Part shown: in pieces, positions 62,514 through 64,000 of the stretch
How the letters are laid out: every line of letters begins with the position of its first letter
Position numbering within the stretch: position 1 is the stretch's first letter
DNA from: Paraburkholderia caledonica NBRC 102488
GTDB lineage: Bacteria > Pseudomonadota > Gammaproteobacteria > Burkholderiales > Burkholderiaceae
Reading direction: 5' to 3'
Assembly (NCBI RefSeq): GCF_000685095.1
Contig: NZ_BAYE01000009.1
Location: 186,001 to 250,000, forward strand
DNA length: 64,000 nt
Notes under the pieces: generated by a model
Databases searched by the model: none
What the model was told of the DNA's origin: nothing
Seen by the model: the letters and a program-made list of their open reading frames with translations, nothing else
Program-made: the position numbers and the translations under genes

Positions 62514-63743
62514 ATGCGCCGACTTGCGTTCTCGCTGCTGACCGTGTTGTTGCTCGCCGCCTGTGCCGGCGCGCCGCAGAAGACGTCGTCGCGCGGTTCG
62601 TCAAGTGCCGTTACCGTCGCAAACGGGGCGTACCGCGCGCCGCCACCGGGTTTCCCCAACTTCGTCGACCACAGCATTGGCCGCGAGGAAATTTCTATTC
62701 AGGCAATGAGCCTTGTCGGCGTGCCCTACCGTTGGGGCGGCAACACGCCCGATAGCGGCTTTGATTGCAGTGGCCTGGTTCGCTATGTGGTGTCGCGCGC
62801 GGCTTCAGTGAATTTGCCCCGCACGACCGCCGATATGAGCGGACGCGGCGAATCGGTCGAACCGGACGAGATCGCGCCGGGCGATCTGATTTTCTTCAAC
62901 ACGACCGGGCGCGCGCACTCGCACGTAGGCATCTATGTAGGCAAGCTGCGCTTTGTAAACGCACCGTCGACGGGCGGCACTGTGCGGCTCGATTATTTGA
63001 CCAATCCCTATTGGGCGAAGCGCTTCGACGGCATTCGCCGGGTGGCCGGACCGGCCGCGAAGCCGGTGCCGTTCGACGCGCCTAGCTACCAGGCGGCGGC
63101 GCCTCAGACGGAGCGTGCGGTAACACAGGCGGCGAGCACGGCAGATCGAAGCGGCGAAGCGCCGGCGGCGAACGCACCGTTGGCTGCGTCCCGAGCAGTT
63201 CCCGTCTATGCGACCGGTTCGTCGCCCTCCCCAGTAACGTCTCGCGCAGTCGCCGAGCCGCGCGCGCCAGCGACTGCGGCGGCCGAGCCGGCCCTTGCGG
63301 CCACGGCGGTCACGCGCGGGCCGCAGGCGGATCCCTTTGAACCTCCGCCGCCTGCTATGAGCGCGGCGCAAATTCAGGCGCGCGCAGCAGGCGCAGTGTC
63401 GCCGACGCCTGCTCTGTCGGCTCAGGCCAGTGGGTATGACGGCGGTGCGAGCGCACCGGATCAGCGGCAAGCCGCTGCAGGTACCCCGCCAGTTTCCCAA
63501 ACGGCCACCGCGCGAGGAGCCGATGCAATCGACGCAGCCGCCGATGCGTTCGAGCCGCCACCGCCCCCTTCAGTCGCAGCACGTCAGGCACGCCAGGCGC
63601 GGCAGGCAGATGCGGCAGAACGCGCACCGGCCGATAACGGCGGCGTGCAGATCATGCGAGCCTCGACGGCCTCACGAGGCCTCGCTGCCCCATCGCAAAC
63701 GAACGACGACCCGATCGCCCGGTTTGCCAACGGAAACTTCTAG
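62514..63743 (+). CDS. NlpC/P60 (C40) peptidase lipoprotein with repetitive C-terminal tail
   Basis: This 409-residue lipoprotein has a signal peptide ending in the lipobox LLLAAC. An NlpC/P60 peptidase domain follows (about residues 65-180) with catalytic Cys in GFDCSGLVRYVVS, His in RAHSHVGIYVGKL, and the usual third residue region. It should cleave peptidoglycan stems in the periplasm. The last 230 residues are Ala/Pro/Gln-rich and include the related segments DPFEPPPPAMSAAQ and ADAFEPPPPPSVAA. A TTGCCG...TACCAT promoter with 18-bp spacing may lie just upstream (about 62436-62465). phoH is separated by a terminator. Confidence 0.9.
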   Translation: MRRLAFSLLTVLLLAACAGAPQKTSSRGSSSAVTVANGAYRAPPPGFPNFVDHSIGREEISIQAMSLVGVPYRWGGNTPDSGFDCSGLVRYVVSRAASVNLPRTTADMSGRGESVEPDEIAPGDLIFFNTTGRAHSHVGIYVGKLRFVNAPSTGGTVRLDYLTNPYWAKRFDGIRRVAGPAAKPVPFDAPSYQAAAPQTERAVTQAASTADRSGEAPAANAPLAASRAVPVYATGSSPSPVTSRAVAEPRAPATAAAEPALAATAVTRGPQADPFEPPPPAMSAAQIQARAAGAVSPTPALSAQASGYDGGASAPDQRQAAAGTPPVSQTATARGADAIDAAADAFEPPPPPSVAARQARQARQADAAERAPADNGGVQIMRASTASRGLAAPSQTNDDPIARFANGNF

Positions 63744-63844
63744 CTAGCCGACTTATCTGGCCGGTGCGCTGTCACGCATGCGCACGGCTGAAATGGCTAT
63801 GGACCATTGGCATCGCGAGGGGTCACAACGCGGCCGCATTTTCT

Positions 63845-63994
63845 TCAAGGCGAGCAGTCGCTCGACATACGCGCTTGCCCTTCTTCGACGTCGGCGAATA
63901 CATTAATCGCAGCCCACGGCATCAGATCGTTCAGACGCGCCTCGGTGAAGCACTGATACTTGCCGTGACGTGGGCGGGAACTCGACGTATTCAA
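63845..63994 (-). pseudogene. Possible IS66-type transposase C-terminal remnant
   Basis: Read on the minus strand, a short frame ends at 63845 with the segment HGKYQCFTEARLNDLMPWAA and then INVFADVEEGQARMSSD. The pattern RLNDLMPW resembles the C-terminus of IS66 TnpC from memory. A stop lies just upstream in the same frame near 63995, so at best it is a fragment. The rest of 63744-64000 holds no supported feature. Confidence 0.3.
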
Positions 63995-64000
63995 TCAGCC

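Overview
The window is a GC-rich chromosomal segment of a beta-proteobacterium of the order Burkholderiales, most like Burkholderia or Paraburkholderia. This rests on gene content, gene order and protein flavour: a phaC-phaA-phaB-phaR polyhydroxybutyrate locus, a surE-pcm-nlpD-rpoS operon, a hom-thrC-moeA-moaD-moaE string, a complete arn (Ara4N lipid A) cluster with arnA split in two, and many Ala/Pro-rich linkers. No species name was derived, because no search could be run. The segment is mostly core genome. I see no prophage, CRISPR array, integrase, tRNA or intact insertion sequence.

Bases 1-8300 (minus strand) hold storage-polymer metabolism: PHA synthase, beta-ketothiolase, acetoacetyl-CoA reductase and the PhaR regulator. 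They are followed by rimO, a KDG kinase and the start of a BktB-like second thiolase. Bases 8300-18900 hold envelope and RNA-modification genes (pgeF, rluD, bamD, rlmD), then the stationary-phase operon surE-pcm-nlpD-rpoS-exonuclease, then a quinone oxidoreductase. Bases 19000-23250 carry a NitT/TauT-type ABC importer and a CaiB-type CoA transferase.

Bases 23300-28550 hold dnaX-ybaB-recR, the 4.5S signal-recognition-particle RNA gene and trxA. Bases 28785-38200 hold rho, a MerR-MFS pair, mtfA, rpmE2, a family-39-like glycosyltransferase with a MATE pump, and a second MerR regulator overlapping a CMD-family gene. Bases 38300-44050 hold a helix-hairpin-helix protein, a YidB-like protein, clpB behind a heat-shock promoter, and nsrR divergent from a truncated hemoglobin. 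Bases 44100-50700 hold molybdopterin synthase, moeA and the alaA/hom/thrC amino-acid genes. Bases 52000-59450 are the Ara4N pathway (arnT, an ArnE/F-like protein, arnB, arnC, split arnA, arnD), followed by bcp, a candidate small RNA, phoH and an NlpC/P60 lipoprotein. The last 150 bases may hold a transposase remnant.

The least explained signals are mostly regulatory. They are: a promoter-plus-terminator unit between bcp and phoH (60077-60262) that may be a small RNA or an attenuated phoH leader; a perfect 10-bp inverted repeat wrapped around the promoter of the helix-hairpin-helix gene (38336-38376); two MerR-type operators (30165-30196 and 38181-38200), one of which predicts a nearly leaderless mRNA; six A-tracts spaced about one helical turn apart upstream of alaA (50892-50948); and an ambiguous start with a duplicated 21-bp unit at 51055-51231. 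No clearly new multi-gene system is visible.
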